A stretch of 64,000 bases of DNA from Dendrocalamus latiflorus (taxonomy: Eukaryota; Streptophyta; Magnoliopsida; Poales; Poaceae), in contig CM029638.1 in the NCBI GenBank assembly GCA_017311315.1, positions 4,237,783 through 4,301,782 of the forward strand. The letters run 5' to 3'. Made by a program: the position numbers and the translations under genes. Positions 34,657 to 47,652 of this stretch are shown here, piece by piece. Numbering within the stretch: the first letter of the stretch is position 1; each line of letters starts with the position of its first letter. The notes below the pieces were generated by a model. The model was not told the DNA's origin, searched no databases, and saw only the letters and a list, made by a program, of their open reading frames with translations.

Positions 34657-37600
34657 TTATTTCCCCTCATTTTCACCGTTTACGTTCTTTTGTTCACCCA
34701 TAGGAGACTCGAAAGTAGTGCTGCGATCAACTGGCTCAGGATACCCGATTGAATTAACATCTGGTGAATCTGGTAATATTTCTTCTACTGAGACCTCAGG
34801 CACTGAGGACCCAAACAAATTCTCACTTTCTTTTTCTTCTCCTAATTGGGTTGTACCAGACATAACATCATCAGTAGCATCCATCTCCTTTTCATTTCCA
34901 ACCTCACAGTTTGGAACTGCTGTATCCTTCTCAGGCATGTCGCCAGGTTCAGCTTCTTCCTCCCTCCATTCAACACACTCGGGTGGACTCTCTTTAACAT
35001 CTGGGGTTGGCGGTCTGATGTCTTCTTCCATCTTGTCAACGGGGTCATTTGTAAAGACTGTGCGACCAGACTCTTCATTTAAGTCCTTGTTGGGGACTGC
35101 TAAAAGTGACTCAGAACCTTTTATGCCATCAATGACTTCACCACATTTGGTGTCACCACCAAGAATGACTTCATCAGTCTCGTCATCCACATTTGGTGAA
35201 GATAACTCTGGATTTGGGGATGGGGAAGCCTCTGAGCTGATTGAGCTATCATTCAGTGCTTTGTTCTCATCAAATGCAAACCAATTGGAATTTGTAAACA
35301 GGGAGCTACTGCAAAGCATATGCTTCGTCAGCCAGTTCTTGTCAAATGTACTTACAAAGAGCCGTAGCCAAAGTGAATAGACAGGAACATACCTGCCATG
35401 TTCATTACCAAGACGAAGAGAGGAGATAACTACTTCAGCAGAGTCATCGTCAAAATATACATCCTGCGGCAGATAGTAACAATCAAAACACACTCACATT
35501 TCACATGTCAGGAAATATAATCTTGTCAGTTTGATAGGTAGTTCATAATGATGCATGAACCTAAACAGACAGCTGAAATACCTCATCATCCCGCTCGAGT
35601 GATACTTGAGCCTGCATATATCACCCACCAAAGAGTTATTCATGGAATGTTATCATTTTAAATGCCTTGCATCTATAATTAAAATACACTGCTCACAAGA
35701 CTGTAACACTAAGTTATTAACTATACCTTAACAAGTATGAGTGCTGCTCACAAGAAAAATACTAACCTCGTCAATATCCTCATTACTGTAAATACCATAT
35801 TTAAAAGCCTGGCTCAAATTGCTAGCAAGCGCAGCCACATCATAGTCCCTATCTCGAAAGTCTTCATCATCGCTGTCCCTACCTCGATCCTGCAGTGATG
35901 TTGGTCGGCTATGACCAGAGAAACAACACCGATTCAGCAGATGATTTTTCCCCATGAAATGAAGGACACATAGCAAAGCAAGATAAGTTATGCACAGCAG
36001 CTGAAGACTGCAGTAACTCCAAATAACTTATATGAACATGCATGACATAATAATCTGATCTTTTAAAGTATTGAATTAACATAGGTTAAAGCTATAGCAT
36101 CATTGTCCTATGGAAGCAGAAGTATGGGCATAATGGTTCCTCCAAATGAGGAAAACTCTGTCATTTACAACTTAATTTGTTAAATTATGAAACATCATAT
36201 TGTGCTTCTTTCGTGCAATAGTACCATGGCGGAAAATTTGTTGGACTAGCCGCATTGCTAACATGTTTGAATTTATAAACTAATCATAAACAACGGTCAT
36301 CTGACCATTCATAAAACTTAATTTTTAGAGTAAGGCTGACTGTACAGTATATGCTATGGAGAAAAAACTGACGAGTTGGAGCTCAACAGAAATTATATTT
36401 ATACCATTCCTCATGATGGCATAGGGTAGTAATTTTATAACGATTGTTTGCACCAACATTATCAATTTGGGCAACCTGATTGTTCGACAACACAACATTA
36501 TTGGCCACAGTTCCTTTGACAAAAGGGAGTGAACGACAGACAAGAAGTTAATGAATATGCATAGTACACTTTTAGAGATCAAAGCAGCACTTATGAAGTT
36601 AAACACATGTAATCACGTTCTCAAAGCAATCATACTGACTTAAACCGTTTTCCTTCAGCAGAGCGCACTCAATTTGATTTGCAAAGAAGCAACAGGAATA
36701 AAAGGAGAATTCAAAGAGGAATTTGCCATCCAATAACAAAACACGCATGAACTGCAGATTATTAACAAAGAAAAGGTTGAATGACACTTACCCACAAGTC
36801 CATTGGTAAACATTTTCTACCACATTACGCTTTGTTAGGATACTGGCATGCCACTCAGCCCAACCAGAATATTGCTGCAAACAAATTAAGCGCGTCAAAT
36901 AAAGATGGCAGCCAGTAGAATCATCAAAAGGAGATCACATGAGAGGGTTTTGCAAGAATGAGCTTCTACAGAGAAGATAAACCAATAAAGATCAAACAGG
37001 CCACAACAATATGCCAAATTCTCAACATGTACATTCTTTGAGCTTTTGTAACTTATAACCATTAGTTACAACTTACAATAGATGGTTCAGTTGAGCCCAT
37101 ATTGGCTCTAAGACCCATCGTCGTGGATTATCTGCAGTGGAGTTTAACTTGCATCTCTCAAGTTTCAAGGACAATCACATGGAACCATAATAGGTTAACC
37201 CTGTTATGAATAGCGCATGTATTCATATGAGGCCAATGGGCCGGTATATATACACAAAGTACAGGCGGTAAATATACAAAGAACCCCTCACAACAATGGG
37301 GAATAATAAACTATACATATCTCTAACACCCCCCCCCCCCCCGCAAACTCATGGTGGATCAACAACACTGAGTTTGGAGAGGTAGAAGCTATGCTGTGCT
37401 CGAGTCTGGGCCTTCGTGAAGAAATCCGCTATCTGAAGCTCCGAAGGCACATACTGAAGAGTAATCATCTGATCATGCACACAAGACCTCATGAAAGAAG
37501 CATCAACCCTTTCGAAACGAAGGGAGCCGGACCCCAAACATCTGAATGAACAAGATCAAAAGGGCGCTGAGACACAGACTCACTATGAGGATAAGGAAGC

Positions 37601-40600
37601 TGAATCTGTTTACCTAACTTACAGCCCTGACAATCTAAAGACACGTCTCCTAAGACAGACCCCAGAAGACCACGACGAATTAAGGACGACAGACGAGATC
37701 CACACAGATGACCAAGACGGTGATGCCACTGCTGGAAAGAGCCGGTAGACGAAGTGGCAGAAGTGGAGTAACTGGCGGCGACGGTGGCAGCGGAAGGAAG
37801 GTGAAGCCAGTCAAGCTCCCAGAGACGCTGTGAGTCACGGCGTCGAGGGCCAGAACCAACCAGAGCTCCCGTGTGGCGGTTCTGAACACAACAAGAGTCA
37901 GAGTCGAGAATGACCCGATAACCAAGGTCAGTAATCTGCCCAGCAGAAAGAAGCTGCATGGTAAGGCGAGGAACATGAGCAACAGAGGAAACATGAAAAG
38001 ATGAGTTGCTAAGAGATCCTCGACCAGAGACAGAAAGAGATGTACCATCAGCAGTAAGAACACTGACAGGAGAATCAAGAGGTGTAATAGAAGACAGAGT
38101 GGAAGGATCAGGAGTCATGTGAAATGATGCTCCAGAATCAAGAATCCACGGGGAGGTACCGGACTGTGTAGTGGGTGGTTTCTCAGTGCCCGAAGAGTCA
38201 GTAGCAGAACCTGTCAAGGGAGAACCTGAAGCGACAAGCAGGCGTCGAAGTCTGGCTATCTCCTGCTCGGTGAGAGAAACTGCTGAAGGAGTCGATGCAG
38301 ACGTCGTCGTAGAAGCACTAGTGCCTGCAGAACCTGTCAAGGGAGAACCTGAAGCGGCAAGCAGGCGTCGAAGTCTGGCTATCTCCTACTCGGTGAGAGA
38401 AACTGCTGAAGGAGTCGATGCAGACGTCGTCGTAGAAGCACTAGTGCCAGTAGAAGAACGGCGTGCAAGATGCCGCTTCTTCTTATAGCACTGGGACTCA
38501 ATGTGGCCGACCTTGTCGCAGTAGGAACAGTGAGGATGGCCACCACCACCTGTGGTAGCCGCTGGAGGAGGCAGTGTAGCAGGCGGACAAGCGGCGAGCA
38601 CAGAGGGGAGTGGCATCAGACCAGCACCACTCAGACGATCAAAGATCACCGGGCAGCGAGGGAGGGAAACGGTGCCCATTGGTAGGCGGCGCTGGACGGC
38701 GCGGCGACCAAGGCAACGAAGTCTAACAGGCGGCGCTGGACGGCGCGGCGGTTAGAACGACGTTTTTTTTTGGGGTCGGTTTACAACCGACCGAGACGAC
38801 CCTCCCGACCGAGCCCAACCCTAGAACAGGGGCGGGAGCGGGAGACGGCCCTGCGGCGGCAGCCGGCGCGGGAGGCGGCGGCAGCGGCCCGGAACCAGCG
38901 GGCGGAGCAGAGGCGGCGGAAGCGGGAGTCGGCGACGGTGGCGGGCGCGGGAGTCGGCGACGGTGGCGGGTGAAGACGACGACGAGGCGGCGGAGGCCCG
39001 CCTCTCAGTGGCGGTGGCGACCTCGGGCGATCGGCGACCGGGGAGGCGAGGCGGAGCCGCGTCGGCGACCGGAGAGGTGAGGCGGAGGCCGCGTCGAGGA
39101 CGAGACGCGGAACCGGCGCCGGCGGCCGGAGAGATGAGATCTGCGGCAATGCGGCGGCGGCAAGGATGGGAGGCCGGAGGCGGCACGCGGGCGCGGAACC
39201 CTAGGTAAGCCAAAACCCTAGTTTTGGCTCTGATACCATGTTATGAATAGCGCATGTATTCATATGAGGCCAATGGGCCGGTATATATACACAAAGTACA
39301 GGCGGTAAATATACAAAGAACCCCTCATAACAATGGGGAATAACAAACTATACATATCTCTAACAAACCCAAAGTTCAGTGCAGACCATAGCATCGAGAT
39401 AAGGCCAATGAGCAAAGTATTTTTGACAGGATATTACCGTTCATGTCTACCATTGCCCTAGGGATCCATCAGCTAACTAGCAAGGGACCAGCAATAAACC
39501 CAGTAACATGTCACAAATGGAAATAGTAGCAAAGTTTTCATCTACATAATCAAATTTAAACCTGCAAATGTGATTGGATTATGCTGTTGGTGTTGGCCAG
39601 CTGAATGAGTTTGTTAGCTATGCATGTCATATGCCCAACGATTCCAATCCTTGGAGGAGATCTTCCCTCTGAAGATACTGTATGCTGTAAGGAAAATGAT
39701 AAGTGAATATATAAGGGGGGAAAGGAAAGAAACCAGTAAAGTAGTTGAGAGTTAATCAAAGAAAGTATTGAGATTTTATTTTGTACCTTAGTTAAATCTA
39801 TTGACAGAGCGGAGTTCTTCTCAGCTTCCAGAATTCTTGCAACAAGCTTACACTCGTCAAGAACATGCCCAATCAGCTGATCATGCTTACTCTCTAAACA
39901 GGAACTAGTGATGTTCTCAACATGGTGGTGCAAAAAGTTGTTAAAAGGGTACCTGATGATGAATTCTGTGTCAGATCCTTGACAAGTTTATGAGAAGCAG
40001 ATTGCAATGTCTAACTTACTCAAAAAATAGATCTATAGCATGCTTGATTGCTCCTAGATGGATCAACCGCATTTCAGCAGCTTCATTGCCGATTGACAGT
40101 AGAACGGAGATGAACTCTACAATCTGAAAAAAAAATAACCACTTCAACAATAACAAAGTAGAATTAAAGCAATACCTGACCAACACAAACCACGGATCAA
40201 AGAAACAAATGGAACCACTGCTTTGGATAAATATACCAATACTCAAGATTTACCCAAACAAAAAAATAAGCTGTATAAACCAACAAAGATGTCAAATGTC
40301 TACAAAAACAATTAGACAAAGAGACACTATTTGCTGCCCTGTAGCGTACTCCTGTGCAGTTCAATACTAGTTCAAAGCAGCAATAAATCTGTACAGAATT
40401 AAGCACTGCATACTTTCAAGCGATGCTTTCCAAGAGGAGGTTGTAAGCTTCCATATGTCGTTGGCAGAACATTTTCAGCAGATGAAACATCCAGAAGCTT
40501 CAACAAATCACCTGAAATAATATTGATAGAATCATTAGAATCGTTAAGGATGTTATCCTTGGAGCATTGATCTTCGAACAGCTAATAAATATAGGCAGTA

Positions 40601-43600
40601 TTCACACTTTATTATTAAAAGAATAAGTGTAGAAAGAATAAACAGAAATGGTTAAATATAGGATATATAAATGATAACAAAGAAAAGTATCCATGTTATT
40701 TCAAAGAAGTATACAAAATTATTCAATATGTTTTATCATTTACTACCTTTTTTCAGTATGAAGATAAAAAAGTTTTCCTAAAGAATACTCGGTAAAAATT
40801 CTGAAAGAATAACAGCGGATAAAAAGGTTTTCCTAAAGAATACTCAGTAAAAATTCTGAAAGAATAACAGCGGTCCCCAACAAGACCTGGACTTGTATGG
40901 AGTATGGATGACACATAATGTAAAACTGACAGTAATTCATGGACATATTAAAAGGACTGTAGCTATAGTGACTCTCATGTGAAAAGATATACGGACTTAA
41001 CAGCTTAAGCAACCACTAACCTAGGCTATCCAGCATGCCATTAACTGTTTCAGGACTTGCAGTGACCAATGTTCCATGACTTAATTGACTGCGGAAAGCT
41101 TGGTAGGGAGCCGATACAAGTCTTTTAGGATCTAACAAAGATATGCACACTGACAGTGAGTGGACCAGCACCGATTTAGGTCTTGAATCTTCAAAAGCAT
41201 GATGAAATAATCTCCCCACAAAACTGCAAATATGAAGTAAAAAAGAATGCCCAGAACTATGTTGAATATCAAAATGAAAACACAAAGCCTGGGACTATAC
41301 AAATATTGACAAATTCAATAGTATAATGTAAGAGTGCACAAATAAAGCACCTAGGACTGGAAATCTTTGTAGCAAGTGCAGGAGGGGCATATCTAGTTAT
41401 TGCACAAAGGATTTCAGCCGCATTTGCATGAACCTCAGGAGAATCCTGCAATAGAAGTTAAAAAGAGTCAGACTGACAATAAAAGCATGAACCATGAATT
41501 AGAATGAATAATAAGAGTATCTTCAACAGCAAAGAAATAACCAACTCTTCCTACACAAGAACACAAGAACATACTGAAAAAATTGCACCACCTTACAATT
41601 AGTTAGATGTAGCTGCAGAACTATGCAACTGAAAACCATTGCAACATACATGGTCAGTGCCCAGTGGTTCAACATGCTACATCAGTATGGGTACAAGTGC
41701 AATTACTCAACAACAATGTGAAATTGTGAATGTGAACCAGAAAATGGAACACGGAATCTAACGTCTGAAGGACATTCAGTGAGGACTTCACAGTTATATA
41801 GGTTCCGATTGGAGAGATGTGACCAACCTAGCATAATGATAAGTGTATTAAATAAATCTAAGTCAAGAGCCAGTAATTATCCTGGGTCATCAGATACATG
41901 AAAGTACGTTACTATTCTGTAAGAAGTTTGAGCTGGCTTCTGCTAGAAAAGGCCAATTCAGCTAACTCACAGCTGATGCTTCTGGAGAATACTTAATGTA
42001 CTTTGGTTAATCAGTTTCCACCCTGGCAGCAGTGCAAGTTTACCAGAAACAAAACAAAGTTACAAGAAGAGGTCTTATTGTGCTCAGGGCATACCTTTGC
42101 TTCCTGAGTAGAATAGTGTGAACTGTATATAGTTAACTAGTAACTTCTCAGCGCCATTCATCACAAACATTAGATGAGACGATTTTAAAATAGTTTGAAA
42201 CAACAATAAACAGGGCAAGTGGATAACTGCAAAGGCTAGATTCCAAAAGTAATCTTTTGTTCTTACTGATGAGCTAAACTTGTCAACAATCATCTCAAGG
42301 ACTTTTATGTCATCTAACCATTGCATTGAATCCACATAACTTGAATACATAGTTTCATCAGCTCCGATTAAGCGGACCAACACCTGCATTACAAAGCAAT
42401 AAACTAAATAGACTGAGAAATTGTAGTTCAATCCACTGGGAAGTCACACTTTTAAAATCTCAAAATGGGCCTCTGGGTGTCTCACTGGCATGTCAGGCTG
42501 GGCCCCATTTGTCAGTGTCACAGCCAGTGATATTTTTTGCATCACAACTTTCTAATACTAAAGATGAAAATTTTCCATTTAAATTTGTCTTCGGAGAAAA
42601 CTAACCTCCATGATAGAAGTAATCCCAATAAGATCAACAAGTTGGCTGACTATTTCAGGATGGACCTGCACGAGTACAACAGCAAATAAAAATAACATAT
42701 TCAAATAAAATGCTCATGAACAGAACACCAATGACATCGATACCTGTCTCGACATATAACTTTTAGCCGTTCATATTAGGCTTTGTTGATGGCTTTTGGC
42801 TGTGGCTTATGATTTTTAACTGAAAATGAATGTTAATAACTGAAAGAAGTAACTTTTAGAAGGAGGGAGTGAACGGTGCAAAAAGTGAGGGAAAGATGTG
42901 TGCGTGTGACGGGAGCGAGAATAGTGGGGTGGGTGATGCGCCCGTGACCCTCTGCCTTATCCTCAGAGCGAAACAGTAGCAAGTGGAGTGGAGAAGCCGC
43001 TTCGAGAAACCGGGTGTTCATATTGACTTTTGGTTTTTATAAGCAGAAGTCAATACGAACAGGCCCAAATACAATACACAAGGTAAAAAAGAGGTGTAGG
43101 AAAAGGCTTTACAGATGTTTAAACCTTCACCATTTGTAAACCTGAGATGGATGTACAATTCATCTACAAGCACACATTAGGTTTCTAAAAAGGATCAGAA
43201 GTGTTTGATTCTATGACCATGTGTTAATTTGATTGTTCTGAGTTTCTGACATTAGCTGGACTATGGTTGCTCACAAATTCGGGATTAGCTTGAACAGCTG
43301 CTGCACCATATTTTTCCCATATTTAAATCGATTACTACAGCAAGCACTATTACATAGTTTCATAGTACATACTAGTACATAACCAAGATACATGAATGGC
43401 TAACATGGAAGAACAGTGAATTAAACAGAGGACAAACACAAACCTGCACATAATTAATAAGTGGGAGAGTCTTCCTCAGCATCAAGCAAATCACCACCTG
43501 CAAAAGGCATTAAGATCATGGCCACTTAAAATGTCAGGATAAGAATCGGGGCATTACCGTTTAATCAGTCAGAATGAGACCAAAAATTTCTAAAGTTAAT

Positions 43601-45117
43601 GGCCCCTTAAAAGTACCTTGCCAAAGTAACCAGCCAACAATGTCCCATGAGGGTGGTCAGGTTTCAGGAAGGAGAAAAGTAAATCCATGAGCTGCACCGA
43701 TAGCACGACTTCATCAGTTACAAAAAAAATTACAGTGCATTGGGAGAACAGTATTGCATCAAGACAATAAAAAAGGTTAAAAAAAAATAAAGCAAAAGGT
43801 TAAAAAAAATAAAGCATACATCTTCATCCTCCACTAATGTCTTCATGATGACATCCACTTCACATGTAAATATTTCACAAGCTATAAAAGGAAATCTGCA
43901 CACCAGAAACTCATGGTGATGAATAAAATCCACATTAGGAGATCGCAAGAAATAGTTTTTACACAATTGGCCTTGCTACCTAAATATCCTTTTCGTTTCA
44001 GCATCTTCAGGTGCCTCTTCTACGATATAGCGGAGCAATTGCTCCACTTGAACTTTGTCTCGCAAACTGCAATAATCAGAATAAACACATAGTTTGTTAT
44101 CAAATAATAACTAAAGATAAGGTTATATTCATACTATCTAAATATAAAGATATGTATAGGATTCTATTCCAAAACAGATAACACCGCTACAGTACCGCTC
44201 ACACGTGCTACAGTACTAATGGTACTATTCACACGTCTGCTAGAGAGCCTCGCCGGGATCATAGACCATAACAAATTATATATGTTGTTCATTAGCAAAG
44301 TTTCTGTTACGAGCATGCACCCTTTCTCTTGCGCACACCTGACCCCACGTCCATAATACCTCTTTGTTTGCAAATCATACACCAAATTAAAACAGATATT
44401 GCACTATGGAAAACGGAAATGAAAAGAGGTAACAAGCTTGCCAGCCTATATCTTGTCAAAGCATAGTGTGTAAATACACCCCCCCCCCTCCTCTTAGACT
44501 GCTGTTAGTGCCCTCATACATTTATTACAAGAAAAACCTATCAGAAAATGAATATTGACCAGGTCCAGTAGCACAAAAAGTGATCTGTAAGTTTGAAGGG
44601 GAAGCATCCATGTGGTTGATTAAAACAAGATTCGAGGCTGATCATATAGTAGTCCACTTTAACCCAAGCTGAAGTGAGGATTTCCCCCCAGAATCACACC
44701 TATGATATCTTACTATCTTAGGCACAGAAAGCATGCATAGTGCACGTATTTGAAAGTAAGCACATATAGATAATCACACTTAACCAAAGTTAAAACAATA
44801 TCAGCAGACGTTCTAAGATCAACCCATATTAATCACAACCCTGGGAAAAAAACAACCACAAAAAACAGTGCTCTAGAAGAGAGACAGTACAAATTGATTA
44901 GGCGGGTGTTCAGTGCTTTGCACTCCTGGATTATTTCATCGTCATCAAGAAGGTCCTCCAACTTAAAATTTTCCCTGTCTAAAATAGTATCCACCTGAAA
45001 GAAATAGCAATATGTCCATTTAATCAAAAGAAGCTGTACCCTGCACAAGATATAATCACCACAAATGCAAGCACTCACCGGCGATGCGTTGGAGAGTCCA
45101 GGTACGTGCCAAAACAT
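34657..45117 (-). CDS. SAPS-domain regulatory subunit of protein phosphatase 6
   Basis: Nineteen coding exons join in phase (2379 nt, 792 aa): 45117-45079, 44994-44891, 44066-43980, 43895-43820, 43691-43617, 43497-43444, 42665-42606, 42383-42267, 41445-41351, 41223-41021, 40511-40414, 40123-40020, 39952-39787, 39684-39562, 36874-36792, 35908-35767, 35611-35582, 35463-35393 and 35308-34657. The start MFWHVPGLSNASP joins VDTILDRENFKLEDLLDDDE, IIQECKALNTRLINF and LRDKVQVEQLLRYIVEEAPE, the SAPS (SIT4-associated) signature. Later come FPFIACEIFTCEVDVIMKTL and QYSGWAEWHASILTKRNVVE. The acidic C-terminal tail is disordered-looking. Such proteins target the PP6/Sit4 catalytic subunit. One exon has only 30 nt. 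The 2.7-kb intron 36875-39561 hosts a Copia insertion. A leader exon lies at about 46212-46580. Confidence 0.93.
37202..37328 (-). repeat. 3' LTR of the small Copia derivative
   Basis: 127 bp, TG...CA ends. It is preceded on the minus strand by a G14 polypurine run (C14 at 37329-37342 on the plus strand). Confidence 0.9.
37349..38679 (-). pseudogene. Copia gag/protease/pre-integrase remnant
   Basis: On the minus strand, a zinc knuckle CSYCDKVGHIESQCYKKK is followed by a Ser/Thr-rich linker. Then come the protease motif WILDSGASFHMT, a GAG pre-integrase block QWHHRLGHL...CQGCKLGKQIQLPY and the start of integrase (FDLVHSDVWGPAP). The sequence then jumps to the end of RNase H (QMITLQYVPSELQIADFFTKA), so the rest of integrase and all of reverse transcriptase are deleted. 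The gag frame is broken by a TAG inside one of two tandem copies of its linker. Confidence 0.85.
38206..38451 (-). repeat. 123-bp tandem duplication in the Copia gag linker
   Basis: Two 123-bp units (starting 38206 and 38329, each beginning agaacctgtcaaggg) encode the same 41 residues. One copy has a cag-to-tag change that makes a stop codon, so the duplication preceded the stop. Confidence 0.85.
39239..39365 (-). repeat. 5' LTR of the small Copia derivative
   Basis: 127 bp, nearly identical to the other LTR. The primer-binding site lies immediately downstream on the minus strand (39238 leftward), complementary to the 3' end of initiator tRNA-Met. Confidence 0.9.
40763..40873. repeat. 55-bp tandem duplication in an intron of the PP6-subunit gene
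   Basis: Two adjacent copies of a 55-bp unit (gataaaaaagttttcctaaa...) differ at two or three positions. Confidence 0.8.
42755..43075. repeat. MITE-like insertion in an intron of the PP6-subunit gene
   Basis: The block from about agccgttcatattaggcttt to agtcaatacgaacaggccc has loosely inverted ends. It is related, in part in the opposite orientation, to stretches at about 48905-49085 and 49385-49600, where words such as aataactgaaagaagtgac and aacaccaggtttctc recur. No target duplication was assigned. Confidence 0.55.
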
Positions 45118-46607
45118 CTTGCTCAATGACAACTCCGTCAGTATCAAGCACTCTCACAATCTCACAAAACAAGCGGACTTAGAGCTCAGATTTCCACATT
45201 GTGGGCGAATCATGTTCAGACTTCAGACCAGACCCTGGAATAGCCGATTGTGAAATGGGACGGAACAAAATTTCAATTGATGAGGAAAAGGCAGCTTTGG
45301 TCTTAATCATACATATCATTTACCCACTACGAACCACCCACCGTTTTCCAGTATGAAAATTATTGGTATTGTTATAGACATCGTCCGCTTGTAAGAAACT
45401 AATAACACACTTCTACTGCAAGAGTTAACAAGATGGGAAAAGCCTAAAATCTAAACGTGAACCAGAGCTGCCAAACATTCGACGTAAGCACACCCTCAAA
45501 TCCCACCAAAACCAAACCCCCTAAACATCAGAAACTCCCACAAAAAAGAACAGTAAACACGTTGTATTTCTCACCATCTACAATCCAGTTAAAAAACTGT
45601 AACCTTCACAAACACCGCTTCAAATGAAGCGTTAAAAAAAAAGCATTCCCCGAATATCCCGGTTCCAAATCCTCAAACAACTGCACCGAGAGCCACTAAT
45701 GAATCGAATGACACACCGTGATCGTCCAGAACCACACAGCTACTCCTCGAAGAGAAAAAAGCGAAGGCAATAAATTACATAATCCGGAACCGATCGCATT
45801 AACATCGGAAAACAAGCACAAAAGCACATCAACCCAAACATATAGATAGATAGATAGATATACCTTCCAACTCCCCAGTCCCCACCTCCAAAGTCCAAAC
45901 GCTTGCCAAAGCAATCCTACGAGCTTCCAGCTCCACAAGCACCAATCCCTCAAAGCGAAACAGCTAAAGCGGTGACTGACACAACACCACCACAGCCCGC
46001 CCCCACCCACCCAGACACACAAAAAAGTAAGCGCACAAACGCAAGCAGTGTCATCTCCCAACTAGCTTCCAGTTATGCACACCAGCTCCGCCACCGACCT
46101 CCGCCATCGAATCGAGCGCGCAGCTAAACAGAGCACGACGCGAACTGGGTGAGCAGAGAGCTACCAGCTGCGGCGGCAACAGCTGAGAGCTCGAGGAAGG
46201 AGAGAAGTACCTCACCAGTGGTCAACGGAGAAGCAGCTGAGAGTCCAGTCCGACGCAGAGCAGCTGGTCGTCGTGGCGGCGGCGGAGGAAGGGGAACGGC
46301 GGGTGAGCAGTGCGCGCTGGCGTGATCCGAAGCTTTTGAAGAGCACGCCTCGTCGAGCTGGATCCTGGTGGCCGGGGAGCAAAGCCGCAAAACCCTAGAA
46401 TTCGCCAATCGCGAGATGAGGAGTGGGAGGAGGAGATGGTGCGGTGCGGTGTGGTGTGGAAGCGAGACGGAGGAGGGGGGGAAGGGTTCGATCGCGAGAC
46501 GGAGAGAGAAAACGAGAGAGAGAGAGAGAGACTTTGGGGAGAATAATCTATTGCTTCGTCTCGATGCGGCATGGGGAGCTGGACTGGGGAGTCTCCGTCC
46601 AGCTGCG

Positions 46608-46616
46608 GGTATATAC
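46608..46616 (-). promoter_or_regulatory. Possible TATA box of the PP6-subunit gene
   Basis: The minus strand reads gtatatacc just upstream of a GA/CT-rich leader (ctctctctctcgttttctct at about 46510-46530). The leader exon ends at a donor (ccactg|gtgagg) near 46212. Confidence 0.45.
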
Positions 46617-46619
46617 GGT

Positions 46620-47584
46620 TATCTCACTGCCCAGTGGAGCCACTCCACGTAGGCCCCATGCGCCAGCGAAACCTCTTTGAATTTCTCGGTGGCGCCGGGG
46701 ATTTTTTGCGCGAACAGCTGCGCCGCTACAGCCACTCCTTGGTGGACGTACACTGGTCGTTTAAAACGCTACGCAGTCACCGTCGGGTGGGCTACTGTCC
46801 AGTGGGGACCACGTCACAGTGGAATTTGCCAGATGTGCGCGCTGTACTTTTTGGAGACTCATGACGTGGCAAAGGAACGAGCGAGCTGGCCGGGCAGAGT
46901 TCCTACCGGCGCTCGTCGGGCACAGGTGTAGTTCGCACCACTCACTGGCGGTGGGCCCACGAGAACGCGGGGCCCAGGTGTCCGTGGAGGGTTAGACGGT
47001 CGCACTGGCACTGGGAGATTCGATCCAGGAGGACAAGGATTCCTCCCGCTACAGTCACTCGCTTGGCGTACGCGCAGCTAGGGCCGTATTGTTCTCCCAG
47101 ACGCTGCCGCGCTGGGGCCGTAAATTCTTGGGGCCCACCGGGCAGCCGTACGTGCGACTGTACTACTAGCGAGGATCGGAAGAGGGAGCTGGGCGATGAG
47201 TTACGTCCAGGTGTTGGTGAATGTGGGACGTAGCGCTCCCGGGACCACCGGTCATTGGGCCAAGACGTAGGTACCGGGGGTGGTGTAGGAGATTTGACGA
47301 GGGTGATTTTGCTAGGCGCACAGTATAATGTTCGTGCATGTGGGGGCACAAGGTCCGTTGAGCCAACTAATGTGGGCTTGAACTTTAAGAAAACGTCATT
47401 TTCCGAAAGAGATATGCAAAAATCTAACATTAGTGTGAAAGGAGAGTCGTGTGTTATGACTTCACTTGTAGGCTCATCTTTGTTAAATGTAGTCTTAGAT
47501 GGAGCTTTCCGTTTTATGCCGTAGACATGGGTGGAGCCAGCTAGCTAGCTTGCCTGACATGCACGGGCATCTCTAAATATTTTA

Positions 47585-47652
<68 letters not shown>

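Larger units (their letters stand above)
37202..39365 (-). mobile_element. 2.16-kb Copia derivative with 127-bp LTRs, inside a PP6-subunit intron
   Basis: Both LTRs (37202-37328 and 39239-39365) are 127 bp, start tgttatgaatag and end tctctaaca, and differ at only two positions by my alignment. A perfect 5-bp duplication aaccc flanks the element (37197-37201 and 39366-39370). On the minus strand the 5' LTR is followed directly by tggtatcagagcc, a primer site for initiator tRNA-Met. A G-run polypurine tract precedes the 3' LTR. The interior keeps gag/protease pieces and a few RNase H codons, so it is non-autonomous. Confidence 0.92.

Noticed and set aside
34625..35380. 251-codon plus-strand frame
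   Set aside because: It is the antisense shadow of the last exon of the PP6-subunit gene, which joins in phase to 18 other exons.
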